A DNA stretch of 43,138 nt from the NCBI GenBank assembly GCA_913047395.1, contig CAJWUF010000001.1, positions 82,767 to 125,904 on the forward strand, given 5' to 3'. Origin of the DNA: an uncultured cyanobacterium. GTDB lineage: Bacteria > Cyanobacteriota > Cyanobacteriia > PCC-6307 > Cyanobiaceae. This document shows, piece by piece, positions 19,408 to 28,534 of the stretch (within the stretch, counting starts at the first letter, position 1; each line of letters begins with the position of its first letter). The notes beneath the pieces were generated by a model. That model searched no databases. It was given only the letters and a program-made list of their open reading frames with translations, and was not told the origin of the DNA. A program made the position numbers and the translations under genes.

Positions 19408-20861
19408 TAACTCAAATCCAGTAAAGATTGATTCAAGAGTGTTGCCAGTTGATCAAGATGCGTGGATTGCGTATGGGGATTACCCAGTACCACCTTTAGG
19501 AAATAACGACCCTGATGTAATGGTCTAGACACCATTAGCTGTTGTTCTAGCAGGCGCTGACGAGTCGCTACAGACCATGCTGCCGTTTGACTTGCATCTG
19601 CATTCCTGGGGGTGCAGGCAATCAGGTGCATTGGTCCGCTCAGAATCAAGAATTGGGATGCATCGAGTTGATGCTGCAAATAAGAACGACGTTGCAGAGC
19701 ACCCTCCAATAAACCCTTAATCCCTAGCTCCCCGAGCTGCCGCAAGCCGAACCAAAGTTTGAGCACCTCTGCAGGCCGAGTTCCTTGAAGGCCCATTTCA
19801 CTTCCGTGAGCATCTCCCCAGGCAGGCTCCATATAAGGCAAACCAGTTGAGAAGGCAGCTGCAAGATGACCTTGATTGGCAACCAACAGCAAAGATGATG
19901 TCTTGGTAATCCCAAGCACCTTCTGGGGATTCACTGTGATCGAATCGGCCTGATCTATTCCTTCAACCACTGAAGCGGTGGTTGCTGCTAGAGCAAAAAC
20001 CCCACCTATGGCGGCATCAACATGAAGCCAGACCCTCTCGCGAGCACAAAGGTCTGCAATTGGCCCTAAAGGGTCAACAGCACCACAAACGGTCGTGCCA
20101 GCAGTAGCAACAACTGCAAAGCATGGCCGTCCTTCTGCTTTTAGAGCCTTCAGCCGATGCTCCAGTGCATCAAGCTCAATGCGTCCATCATGATCAACAG
20201 GCACCATCTGTAGAGCATCGGCGGCTAGGCCCATCACCCGAACAGCCTTAGCCAATGACACATGGGCATCAACACTGACTAGGACCACTGCCCTGGGGTC
20301 ATGCTGAAGATCTGCCTGCTGGCGAGCCACCACCATCGCCATAAGGTTGCTGAGACTGCCACCACTGGCTGCGACACCACCAGCGGTAACTGGCAGGCCA
20401 AGGCGATCAGCAAACCAGCGACACATCTGTCGCTCGAGAAGCGAAAGACTAGGTGAGAGTTCTTCTGCTAAAAGATTGTTATTGAGACCTGCACAAATCA
20501 GTTCAGCAGCGATGGATGCTGTAAGTGGTGGTGGATCAAGGTGAGCCAAAGCCCCGGGATGAGAAGGCTGATAAGCCCCTTCCATCACTAACTGCAAATC
20601 CTCCAAAAGAGCATCAACAGAAAGACCATGCGTAGTTGGTGCCACATCAGGCAACGCACTCAGCGCTGGCAGGGGGCCTCGATTACTTGCTGTTGCAAAC
20701 CACGTGCAAAGTCGAGCACTGACCTGCTCAAGAAAAGCCTGAAACTGCGGATCGAAACAATCAGGCTTAGCAAAGGGCGCCAATGACTCAGCCGGCCTTA
20801 TCTGGGGAGTGCCAGCCAAGAGAGCTCGCAATGCAGGTTCTATTCTCCCTCCTAATGGCAT
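19407..20861 (-). CDS. Pyridoxal-dependent (group II) amino acid decarboxylase
   Basis: VWLHVDAAIGGVFAL and SITVNPQKVLGITKTSSLLL (PLP lysine region); 484 aa. Confidence 0.88.
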   Translation of the reverse strand: MPLGGRIEPALRALLAGTPQIRPAESLAPFAKPDCFDPQFQAFLEQVSARLCTWFATASNRGPLPALSALPDVAPTTHGLSVDALLEDLQLVMEGAYQPSHPGALAHLDPPPLTASIAAELICAGLNNNLLAEELSPSLSLLERQMCRWFADRLGLPVTAGGVAASGGSLSNLMAMVVARQQADLQHDPRAVVLVSVDAHVSLAKAVRVMGLAADALQMVPVDHDGRIELDALEHRLKALKAEGRPCFAVVATAGTTVCGAVDPLGPIADLCARERVWLHVDAAIGGVFALAATTASVVEGIDQADSITVNPQKVLGITKTSSLLLVANQGHLAAAFSTGLPYMEPAWGDAHGSEMGLQGTRPAEVLKLWFGLRQLGELGIKGLLEGALQRRSYLQHQLDASQFLILSGPMHLIACTPRNADASQTAAWSVATRQRLLEQQLMVSRPLHQGRYFLKVVLGNPHTQSTHLDQLATLLNQSLLDLS

Positions 20862-20888
20862 TGTTCGATTACTGCCTGCAACCTCGCG

Positions 20889-21413
20889 GTGCCGTTAGCA
20901 AAACCTCTTGAACTGACCGATATTGAAAGCCGTCGTTGGATGACGCGGCTACTGATACGAGCCGAACTTGTAGGCAGTCTTGGAGAAGTGCCAGTAAGCG
21001 CTGTAGTAATCGATGCAAATGGCCGTTGTATTGGCCATGGCAATAATCAAAGGCAACGAGTGCGCGATCCATTAGGCCATGCAGAACTGATCGCGCTTAG
21101 GCAGGCTGCCTGGCTAAGAGGCGATTGGCGATTTAATGACTGCACCTTGATTGTCACACTGGAGCCCTGCCCGATGTGCGCGGCAGCACTAACACAAGCA
21201 CGAATGGGGCAGGTGATCTTTGCGGCCCGCGACCCAAAGCGAGGGGGGCTTGGAAGCACCATAAATCTGGCTAATCACCCAAGTGCGCATCATCAAATGC
21301 TTATCCAAGGTGGAGTAATGGAAGACGAAGCGCGGCAGCAACTAGAAGCGTGGTTCAAGCAGCGAAGGAAACGTTCTCACGAAAACGCGGCAACTCCGCC
21401 TCAAAAAGATTGA
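20889..21413 (+). CDS. tadA: tRNA-specific adenosine deaminase
   Basis: GHAELIALRQA (HAE) and LEPCPMCAAALTQARMGQVIFAARDPKRGGLGS (PCxxC). GTG start. Confidence 0.93.
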   Translation: MPLAKPLELTDIESRRWMTRLLIRAELVGSLGEVPVSAVVIDANGRCIGHGNNQRQRVRDPLGHAELIALRQAAWLRGDWRFNDCTLIVTLEPCPMCAAALTQARMGQVIFAARDPKRGGLGSTINLANHPSAHHQMLIQGGVMEDEARQQLEAWFKQRRKRSHENAATPPQKD

Positions 21414-22539
21414 GCAACCGCTCAACGTTTTCTGGCGTGGAGTTGTATCCCATCAAACCAATTCTCCAGATCTTGCCAGCCAAGCTGCCCAGACCGCCGC
21501 CGATCTCGATGCCGTGATCATTTAACAAATAAAGGCGGAAGGCATTGCCATCTAATCCATCAGGAATGCGAACCGTTGTGAGTGTGGGTAAGCGCAAGTG
21601 CTCAGGCACATGCAGTACCAAGCCAAGGCGCTCAAGCCCAGCCCAGAACACTTCTGCATTAGAACGATGGCGATCCCAAGCCTTTTCAAGGCCCTCTTCT
21701 GCAAGTAGCCGCAGTGCTTCCCGCATCCCAAAGTTCATATTCACAGGAGCAGTGTGGTGATAAACCCTGTCACTTCCCCAATACTGATTAAGCAGCGACA
21801 CGTCTAGGTACCAATTGGGCACCTTGCTATTACGTGCCGCCAGCTTCTCCTCTGCACGTGGGCCCATGGTGAAAGGGCTAAGGCCAGGGGGGCAGCTGAG
21901 TCCCTTCTGGCTGCAGCTATAAGACAAATCAACCTTCCATGTATCAAGAAGGACCGGCACCGCACCAAGGGAAGTGACCGTATCAAGAACCAGAAGGCAA
22001 TTGTGTTTACGGCAAAGATCACCAATGCCATCCATTGGCTGACAAACACCTGTAGAGGTTTCAGCGTGCACGAGAGCCAGAATTGCTGGTCGATGCTCAA
22101 TTAGAGCCGCCTCAATTTCTGGCAGGGAAAATGCTTCCCCCCATGGTTTCTCGATCAACTGAACATTGGCTCGATAACGACCAGCCATTTCGGCAAGGCG
22201 ATTACCGAAATAACCTTTAACCCCAACCAAAACCGTGTCACCAGGTTCAATGGTATTTGCCAAGGTCGCCTCCATGGCGGCACTTCCAGTGCCACTCATC
22301 GGCAAGGTGAGACGGTTATCGGTCTGCCAGGTGTAGCGGAGAAGCTCCTGCACCTCAGCCATTAATTCGATATAGAGAGGATCAAGGTGGCCAATCGGAG
22401 AACGCGCAAGCGCCTGAAGCACCTTTGGATCAGCATTAGAGGGGCCAGGTCCAAATAAAAGACGCTCCGGAGTTGAAATCGGTTCAAGAGCTGTTTTATG
22501 AGATTGGTCAACCTGGGGAAGGGTTTGCGTCGTCGCCAA
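21355..22539 (-). CDS. Alanine/serine-glyoxylate aminotransferase, class V
   Basis: LFGPGPSNADPKVLQALARSPIGHLDP, MSGTGSAAMEA, SYSCSQKGLSCPPGLSP (PLP Lys). Confidence 0.93.
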   Translation of the reverse strand: MATTQTLPQVDQSHKTALEPISTPERLLFGPGPSNADPKVLQALARSPIGHLDPLYIELMAEVQELLRYTWQTDNRLTLPMSGTGSAAMEATLANTIEPGDTVLVGVKGYFGNRLAEMAGRYRANVQLIEKPWGEAFSLPEIEAALIEHRPAILALVHAETSTGVCQPMDGIGDLCRKHNCLLVLDTVTSLGAVPVLLDTWKVDLSYSCSQKGLSCPPGLSPFTMGPRAEEKLAARNSKVPNWYLDVSLLNQYWGSDRVYHHTAPVNMNFGMREALRLLAEEGLEKAWDRHRSNAEVFWAGLERLGLVLHVPEHLRLPTLTTVRIPDGLDGNAFRLYLLNDHGIEIGGGLGSLAGKIWRIGLMGYNSTPENVERLLNLFEAELPRFRENVSFAA

Positions 22540-23125
22540 GGCCCTTGGTTAGTTCAATTGTTGTGAGCCTAAGCATTCAACCTTCTAGCCCGGGAGTTTT
22601 TTGAGGGATTGCAACGGCAACCAATGCGCCCAATCAACGCAGAGTGAAATGACCACACCTAAATACGGGACAAATCAGCAAGTAGCTGCTGAAGCTGGCC
22701 AGAGCGAGCTGATGATGCTCAAGATTGCCCGCAAACCTGCCCCTGACTCACTTATCGATGATCTATGCAGCTTCAGGAGTGTTCAGAGTCAAAAGGCTGA
22801 TTTGCCATCCGATTGGCTGAAAGAGCCCTACATATGCTTAATCTCAAATCGATCGAGCTCACAACAAAACGGTCATAGCAACAAGCCATTTCAAGGCATC
22901 GCAGCTCGAGAGCGCCTGGACTTTGCATAATCTCAAATATCCCTAGCAGCGATCTCTACAAAAAGATCTCGAGCAAAAGACCAGATCGAAATAAAAGGAA
23001 CCGTTACGGAATCAACGCACAGGCAAGCCAGCGTTAAGACAGAAGAGGTGCCTGTTGCTACAAAAATAAGGTCATGCGACTCATTAAGGTCGCTTCCTTA
23101 CCGCCGGCTCGGCCTTATCTTCGCC

Positions 23126-24547
23126 ATGGGCAAATCACCCCAAGACGTCCTCCGTCAAATCAAGGACGAAGGCATTGAACTTATTGACCTGAAGTTCACT
23201 GATCTGCACGGCAAGTGGCAGCACCTCACCGTGTGTTCTGACTTGATTGACGAGGAAGCCTTCGATGAGGGCTTGGCCTTCGATGGATCATCCATCCGTG
23301 GATGGAAGGCCATCAACGAATCTGATATGGCCATGGTGCCCGACGCCAGCACAGCCTGGATCGACCCCTTCTATCGACACAAAACCCTCAGCCTGATCTG
23401 TTCGATTCAAGAACCCCGCAGCGGTGAACCTTATGAGCGATGCCCTCGGGCCCTTGCCCAAAAGGCCCTCGTCTATTTATCTGGAACCGGCCTTGCGGAT
23501 ACCGCCTTTTTCGGCCCTGAGCCAGAGTTCTTCCTCTTTGACGACGTTCGCTACAACTCAGGGGAAGGTGGCTGCTTCTACAGCGTTGACACGATTGAAG
23601 CTCCCTGGAACAGCGGCCGCATCGAAGAAGGCGGCAACCTTGCCTACAAGATCCAGTTAAAAGAGGGCTACTTTCCGGTCCCCCCTAACGACACGGCCCA
23701 GGACATTCGCTCTGAAATGCTGCTGTTAATGGGACAGCTGGGTATCCCAACCGAGAAGCACCACCATGAAGTAGCCGGTGCCGGCCAACATGAACTGGGT
23801 ATGAAGTTCGCTGAGCTGATTGAAGCTGCGGACAACGTGATGATTTACAAGTACATCGTCAGGAATGTGGCCCGTAAATACGGCAAAACGGCAACATTCA
23901 TGCCCAAGCCAGTGTTCAACGACAACGGCACAGGCATGCATGTACACCAAAGCCTCTGGAAAGGAGGCCAGCCGCTATTTTTCGGGGAAGGTACCTACGC
24001 AAACCTGTCTCAAACAGCACGCTGGTACATCGGCGGCATCCTTAAGCACGCACCGTCCTTCCTGGCCTTCACCAACCCCACGACCAACAGCTATAAGCGT
24101 CTTGTCCCAGGCTTCGAAGCACCTGTAAACCTGGTTTATTCACAGGGCAACAGATCTGCAGCGGTTCGCATCCCACTCACTGGCCCGAGCCCTAAAGCAA
24201 AGCGTCTGGAATTCCGACCAGGAGATGCCCTAGCAAATCCTTATCTAGCTTTCAGCGCAATGATGATGGCGGGCATCGACGGCATCAAAAATCAGATTGA
24301 CCCAGGCGAAGGATTCGATGAGGACTTGTTTGAACTACCAGCAGAACGACTTGCCAGTATCGCCACGGTGCCTGCATCACTTAATGGTGCTCTAGAAGCC
24401 CTAAATGCTGACAAGAACTACTTGATGGAAGGCGGAGTCTTTACTGAAGACTTCATCAATAACTGGATTGAGATCAAGTACGAAGAAGTGCAGCAACTGC
24501 GTCAGCGGCCACACCCCCATGAGTTCACCATGTACTACGACGCTTGA
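23126..24547 (+). CDS. glnA: Glutamine synthetase type I
   Basis: [71 protein letters not shown] (adenylylation-loop region). ATG at 23126 preferred over the 23048 ORF start. Confidence 0.97.
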   Translation: MGKSPQDVLRQIKDEGIELIDLKFTDLHGKWQHLTVCSDLIDEEAFDEGLAFDGSSIRGWKAINESDMAMVPDASTAWIDPFYRHKTLSLICSIQEPRSGEPYERCPRALAQKALVYLSGTGLADTAFFGPEPEFFLFDDVRYNSGEGGCFYSVDTIEAPWNSGRIEEGGNLAYKIQLKEGYFPVPPNDTAQDIRSEMLLLMGQLGIPTEKHHHEVAGAGQHELGMKFAELIEAADNVMIYKYIVRNVARKYGKTATFMPKPVFNDNGTGMHVHQSLWKGGQPLFFGEGTYANLSQTARWYIGGILKHAPSFLAFTNPTTNSYKRLVPGFEAPVNLVYSQGNRSAAVRIPLTGPSPKAKRLEFRPGDALANPYLAFSAMMMAGIDGIKNQIDPGEGFDEDLFELPAERLASIATVPASLNGALEALNADKNYLMEGGVFTEDFINNWIEIKYEEVQQLRQRPHPHEFTMYYDA

Positions 24548-24672
24548 TCCAAAGCGCTCATCAATTAGATGGCATTGGGCAAATATAAAATTTGTCCACA
24601 AAAACATCTTCGCTAGCTGGCTCAGCCAGACCCAGCTAGCCAAATAATTTGTTTTCACCCCACACGTTCAAG

Positions 24673-24708
24673 ACCTCTAACGCAGGCCTGTCCGTGAGGG
24701 GTTTTTCT
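24673..24708 (+). terminator. Rho-independent terminator downstream of glnA
   Basis: CCTC..ACG-loop-CGT-GAGG followed by GGTTTTTCTTT. Confidence 0.5.
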
Positions 24709-24821
24709 TTGTCAAGAAGCTTGCTGCTTGGCCTCTATCAATTCAGCAATTACATCTCGGCTAATCCAAGAACGATGCTGCAACGCTGCCGGATCAATTT
24801 AAAGCCAAAGCATCCAAAGGG

Positions 24822-24860
24822 TTGACAGCACTAACCAACCCCTGCTAGTACGTGTGTACT
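24822..24860 (+). promoter_or_regulatory. Candidate LexA-repressed promoter: TTGACA -35 and LexA-box-like palindrome AGTACGTGTGTACT
   Basis: TTGACA at 24822-24827; AGTACGTGTGTACT at 24847-24860 matches RGTACNNNDGTWCB at every position. The palindrome overlaps the expected -10/+1 region. Confidence 0.5.
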
Positions 24861-24871
24861 GCATCAGATCT

Positions 24872-25087
24872 ATGGCGCTTGTCTCCTCTCCATATGCCAC
24901 CTTCAGAGCCGAGGAATGGGCTTATGCATCAGCTCAGTCAACTTCCCAGCAATACGCAAGAACGAGTGGGCACAAAATCCAAAAACGACTTACACAAAGC
25001 AATCCCCAAACGGCCCAAAGAACTGTCAGCAATATCCAATGGTGTGACTCAATTCAAGGAGACCTATTCCAAAACATCCAGCACTAA
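24872..25087 (+). CDS. Candidate 71-aa protein downstream of the LexA-like box
   Basis: ATG 11 nt after the palindrome: MALVSSPYATFRAEEWAYASAQSTSQQYARTSGHKIQKRLTQSNPQTAQRTVSNIQWCDSIQGDLFQNIQH*. No family recognised, weak SD, and a second ORF overlaps in another frame. Confidence 0.3.
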   Translation: MALVSSPYATFRAEEWAYASAQSTSQQYARTSGHKIQKRLTQSNPQTAQRTVSNIQWCDSIQGDLFQNIQH

Positions 25088-25450
25088 ATAAACCCAAGAC
25101 AAATGGCAACATCTGATCAAGCAATTAATGCTTACTACTGATGTGACTGAGTCATACCACTGTCATGCAGATGCTGCTCATGGGCGCAACACTCAGACCA
25201 AGCCAAAATTTTACTGTCGTCCTACAGCGACTACTGAGCGCCCCTGCTGCAAAAGGAAGCTGCTGCACTCAATCGCGCAGCAATAAATCAGCCAACAAGG
25301 CATAAATCATTGGTCATCTCCGTGAATTTCATAGCAAGCATTCTGTAGCTGTTGCTACGCAATGCTTGCTCAATACTTAAAAGTTATGTCAGCAGTAGGC
25401 CGCAAGGCAGCGAACAATCCGCTGAAATAGAAAACAACTCGTCCAGGTCC

Positions 25451-26524
25451 ATGGCGCCGCCAAGCCTTACCAAGCTCGCTTACCAGACCCTTCAACAGAG
25501 CAAGACTCTGGCGGGCCTGGCCCACAAAGAAGTGAGCACAAAGCTGATGGAACTGCTGGCCCCTGGAGCCATGCCCAGCATTGAAAAGGTTCCAGCAGAA
25601 ATGCTCAAGGAGCTGCGCCGCTCAATGACTGATCTCGAGCAAATCGACTGGCAAGAAGCCGAGCAAGGCATTTACCCAAAAACGCAACTCTTCGATGCCC
25701 CTTGGCTGGAATGGGCACAGCGATACCCATTTGTCTGGCTAGATCTTCCCTCAACCTGGCAGCGGCGCCGGGCCCACAACATCCACGATTTACCAAATGA
25801 AGTTGATCCAGAGATCTATCCCGATTACTACCTACAAAACTTTCATCATCAAACCGATGGCTACTTGAGCGACCATTCCGCTGAGCTCTATGACCTGCAA
25901 GTTGAGATCCTCTTCAATGGCACAGCAGATGCCATGCGCAGAAGGGTTTTAGCACCTCTCAAGCGAGGGCTGAAACGTTTCCAACTCCGCAATCCCTCCA
26001 ATCTTCGGGTGCTGGATGTGGCAACTGGTACAGGCCGTACCCTGCAGCAAATCCGCAGCGCTCTACCCAAAGTAGAACTGCTGGGCTTAGATCTCTCGGC
26101 TGCCTACCTAAGACAGGCCGCTCGCTCTCTCAACCGCCGCCCAGGAGAACTAGCCCAACTGGTGCGCGGCAATGCCGAAAAGCTGCCATTTGCCAATGGC
26201 AGCATGCAAGCTGTCACTTGCGTTTTTCTGCTTCACGAATTGCCGAGCTCCGCGCGTCAGAACGTTCTTAACGAATGCTGGCGCGTACTTGAGCCAGGAG
26301 GAGTTCTTGTACTGGCCGATTCCATACAGATTGATGACTCACCACAATTCAGTACAGCGATGGAAAACTTCCGGCGAATATTCCATGAGCCTTACTACCG
26401 CGATTACATCACCGACAATATTGATGAGCGACTAAAGAACATCGGCTTTGAGGGTGTAATGGCAGAATCTCACTTCATGACAAGAGTTTGGACAGGTAGT
26501 AAACCACTCAGCGACGAAACTTAA
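25451..26524 (+). CDS. Class I SAM-dependent methyltransferase
   Basis: NLRVLDVATGTGRTLQQIRSALPKVELLGLDLS (motif I); VFLLHELPSSARQNVLNECWRVLEPGGVLVLAD. ATG at 25451 preferred (MAPPSLTKLAYQ). Confidence 0.9.
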   Translation: MAPPSLTKLAYQTLQQSKTLAGLAHKEVSTKLMELLAPGAMPSIEKVPAEMLKELRRSMTDLEQIDWQEAEQGIYPKTQLFDAPWLEWAQRYPFVWLDLPSTWQRRRAHNIHDLPNEVDPEIYPDYYLQNFHHQTDGYLSDHSAELYDLQVEILFNGTADAMRRRVLAPLKRGLKRFQLRNPSNLRVLDVATGTGRTLQQIRSALPKVELLGLDLSAAYLRQAARSLNRRPGELAQLVRGNAEKLPFANGSMQAVTCVFLLHELPSSARQNVLNECWRVLEPGGVLVLADSIQIDDSPQFSTAMENFRRIFHEPYYRDYITDNIDERLKNIGFEGVMAESHFMTRVWTGSKPLSDET

Positions 26525-26623
26525 ACGGATTCCCTGACACGCTCTCATACCTATGGGTGTTTAACACATAATTTGCGCACATTCGGTGCCTAACTCCGTG
26601 CATTTCTTCTCTGAAGGGTCATC

Positions 26624-26944
26624 ATGAGCAATCCCTTCCGGTTGCGGTGGTTAGAGGGTTGGACCTTCCAAATTGTTTTTATGGAAGGCAAAGTGCAAAT
26701 TGAGGCTCATGGTTTTGGTATCTGTCTACATACACCATTGCTAGCCAATGAAAGCCCACGTACAGCGGCAGATCGGCTCGTACTTGCAGAGGATCAGCGA
26801 CGACGCAGCCTGCACAATGCTTGGATTCGCGGCCAAGGAATTCCACAACCAGCTGAAATGCCACTACCTCCACTAGAGCAAGCCATTCCTGATAGCCCAA
26901 CATCCCTAGTTGTGGTGAAGCAGGAAGTTCCAATAGGAGTCTAA
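26624..26944 (+). CDS. Conserved-type hypothetical protein (106 aa)
   Basis: ATG start with upstream spacing consistent with a gene; coherent ORF MSNPFRLRWLEGWTFQIVFMEGKVQIEAHGFG. Confidence 0.7.
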   Translation: MSNPFRLRWLEGWTFQIVFMEGKVQIEAHGFGICLHTPLLANESPRTAADRLVLAEDQRRRSLHNAWIRGQGIPQPAEMPLPPLEQAIPDSPTSLVVVKQEVPIGV

Positions 26945-26964
26945 ATCCAATCCCACGCCAGGAG

Positions 26965-27234
26965 TCAGCGCTGACTGAGCCACCAACCAAGAGCAAGTGC
27001 TGGTCCACCCCAACGCAATGCCCGCCACAGCCATTCCCCAGACGGCTGTGGCCGCAACCACCCCTCTAATGGCATTTCCATAATCTGACGCGCCAAATGC
27101 TGCCTTTGCCTGCTCCGCCGAGCATGCAAAGACTGAGAAAAGCTTGCAGATCGCTCCTGACGCTGCCCTTGAAGCATCAACCTGGATACTCCATGCAACC
27201 AGCGAAGCGGAATCTGGCGTGGCTTTCTCGCCAT
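26965..27234 (-). CDS. Hypothetical protein with C-terminal hydrophobic segment (89 aa)
   Basis: Basic N-terminus and LWRALRWGGPALALGWWLSQR C-terminus; fits between flanking genes. Confidence 0.55.
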   Translation of the reverse strand: MARKPRQIPLRWLHGVSRLMLQGQRQERSASFSQSLHARRSRQRQHLARQIMEMPLEGWLRPQPSGEWLWRALRWGGPALALGWWLSQR

Positions 27235-27288
27235 TTAGATGGCTTGAATTAACTCAAGCAAAATAGACCAAGTGATCCGCAGATAACG

Positions 27289-27543
27289 ATGGAAAGCAAA
27301 CAACCTGAATGGCCGCTTGAAGCCCAGCGTCAAGCCAAAGAGCTTCATGCTCAGCTGAGCATCAATGATCAAAACTGGCATCAACTAAAAGGAGATGCCG
27401 ATCACCGCGCTGCAGAACTCTTGGCTGCAGCCTTAGTGCAACTTCTTCAAGGGGGAAAGCGCAGCGATGTTGAGGCCCTTACCGATCAGGGCCTGCGCTG
27501 GATCAGACGAGAACTAAAAGCACCAGGCTGCGGTAGAAAATAA
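27289..27543 (+). CDS. Small conserved-type cyanobacterial protein (84 aa)
   Basis: MESKQPEWPLEAQRQAKELHAQLSINDQNWHQLKGDADHRAAELLAAALVQLLQ...; good ORF with ATG. Confidence 0.7.
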   Translation: MESKQPEWPLEAQRQAKELHAQLSINDQNWHQLKGDADHRAAELLAAALVQLLQGGKRSDVEALTDQGLRWIRRELKAPGCGRK

Positions 27544-27699
27544 ACACTTGGGCAACAACTAAGGCGCTTGAAGCATTGGCTCTACTGCACTACTACAGCT
27601 TCAAACGCGCCTTATCTAATTCCTGATCTGGCTATTGGCTCCCTGTAGCGATCGAGAAGACCCCAAGCACAAAAACAGACAGATCCTCCATTGCCGGTT

Positions 27700-27713
27700 A
27701 GAACGGGTGTACC
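27700..27713 (+). promoter_or_regulatory. LexA-box-like palindrome upstream of the DUF3104 gene
   Basis: AGAACGGGTGTACC matches the symmetrised motif RGWACNNNDGTWCB; 12 nt before the GTG start. Confidence 0.4.
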
Positions 27714-27725
27714 AGAGGAGGCGAG

Positions 27726-28025
27726 GTGGGCGCTATCTCTAAGACAGCAGCAGCAAGCCCAGATCTTTTAACTGAAGAGTCAATCTTCCTTACTGTTGCC
27801 AGTGGAGATGTGGTGATCGTTGAAGAAAACCAAGGGCATACTCAAGAGAACTGGTGGATGGGAGAAATTATTCACATTGTTTCTGGAGCTAGAGGAGCTG
27901 AGCCGTCCCTCTTCCAGGTGGCATGTATCGATACAGGTGCAATTAAAACTGTAAATGCTGATCAAGTAACAAAGGTGGTCCAATCAGCCAACTCACAACA
28001 TAAAGAATGCATGCGCTTTAACTAA
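27726..28025 (+). CDS. DUF3104-family protein
   Basis: VASGDVVIVEENQGHTQENWWMGEIIHIVSGARG...LFQVACIDTGAIKTVNADQVTKVV fits the DUF3104 pattern of marine picocyanobacteria. Strong SD AGGAGG at 27716-27721. Confidence 0.75.
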   Translation: MGAISKTAAASPDLLTEESIFLTVASGDVVIVEENQGHTQENWWMGEIIHIVSGARGAEPSLFQVACIDTGAIKTVNADQVTKVVQSANSQHKECMRFN

Positions 28026-28078
28026 TCGCCAATACAACACCTAAACAACCCTTCAAGATCGTTATAGTATAGATGAGA

Positions 28079-28403
28079 AAGAGCAGTATTCCGAGTTGAG
28101 ACAACTGATCCGATAACAGGTCTAACCTTCGATGCCGGTTTGATACCAAATGTCAGTGCTTCGCTTGGAATAGGCGCAACGCTTCCTCTTCCGAGACCAT
28201 TTCATGTAGGAATTACTGTCGCAAGTATCAATGCTGATTATAAAATGCCGGCCACCTTTGAATTTGACCCAAATGGGGCAGATCTCGTTATCAAAAACAT
28301 GATAGGTGCAAGTGCTGATTTACTTGAAACGTCTTGGACTGATGGCTGGCACTTTGAACTTGCTGAAACCACACTATCAACAACAACAATACCTTTTGCA
28401 TAA
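28079..28403 (+). pseudogene. Probable truncated gene remnant (C-terminal piece)
   Basis: Frame open from a TGA at about 28076 with no ATG/GTG near the N-terminus: ...VFRVETTDPITGLTFDAGLIPNVSASLGIGATLPLPRPFHVGITVASINADYKM...TIPFA*. The track's ORF uses TTG at 28140. Confidence 0.4.
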
Positions 28404-28432
28404 GCCTCATTAGATTTACAGTTGCTTCACAT

Positions 28433-28465
28433 GACAGGCTCAATAGGCTATCTATTCAGCCTGTC
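28433..28465. repeat. Near-perfect 33-nt inverted repeat (hairpin)
   Basis: GACAGGCT-C-AATAG-GCTAT-CTATT-C-AGCCTGTC: 8 bp, a C/C mismatch, 5 bp, and a 5-nt loop. No T-tract on either side. Confidence 0.7.
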
Positions 28466-28534
28466 GCATAATTAAGCTACAAGAATAATCTAATATTCTG
28501 CATTGATTATGGTCAGCAAAATAATTAAATGCCG

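Noticed and set aside
22601-22930. 109-aa ORF upstream of glnA
   Set aside because: Non-ATG start, low-complexity polar sequence and no motif; more likely non-coding glnA upstream DNA. A conserved frame in relatives would reverse this.
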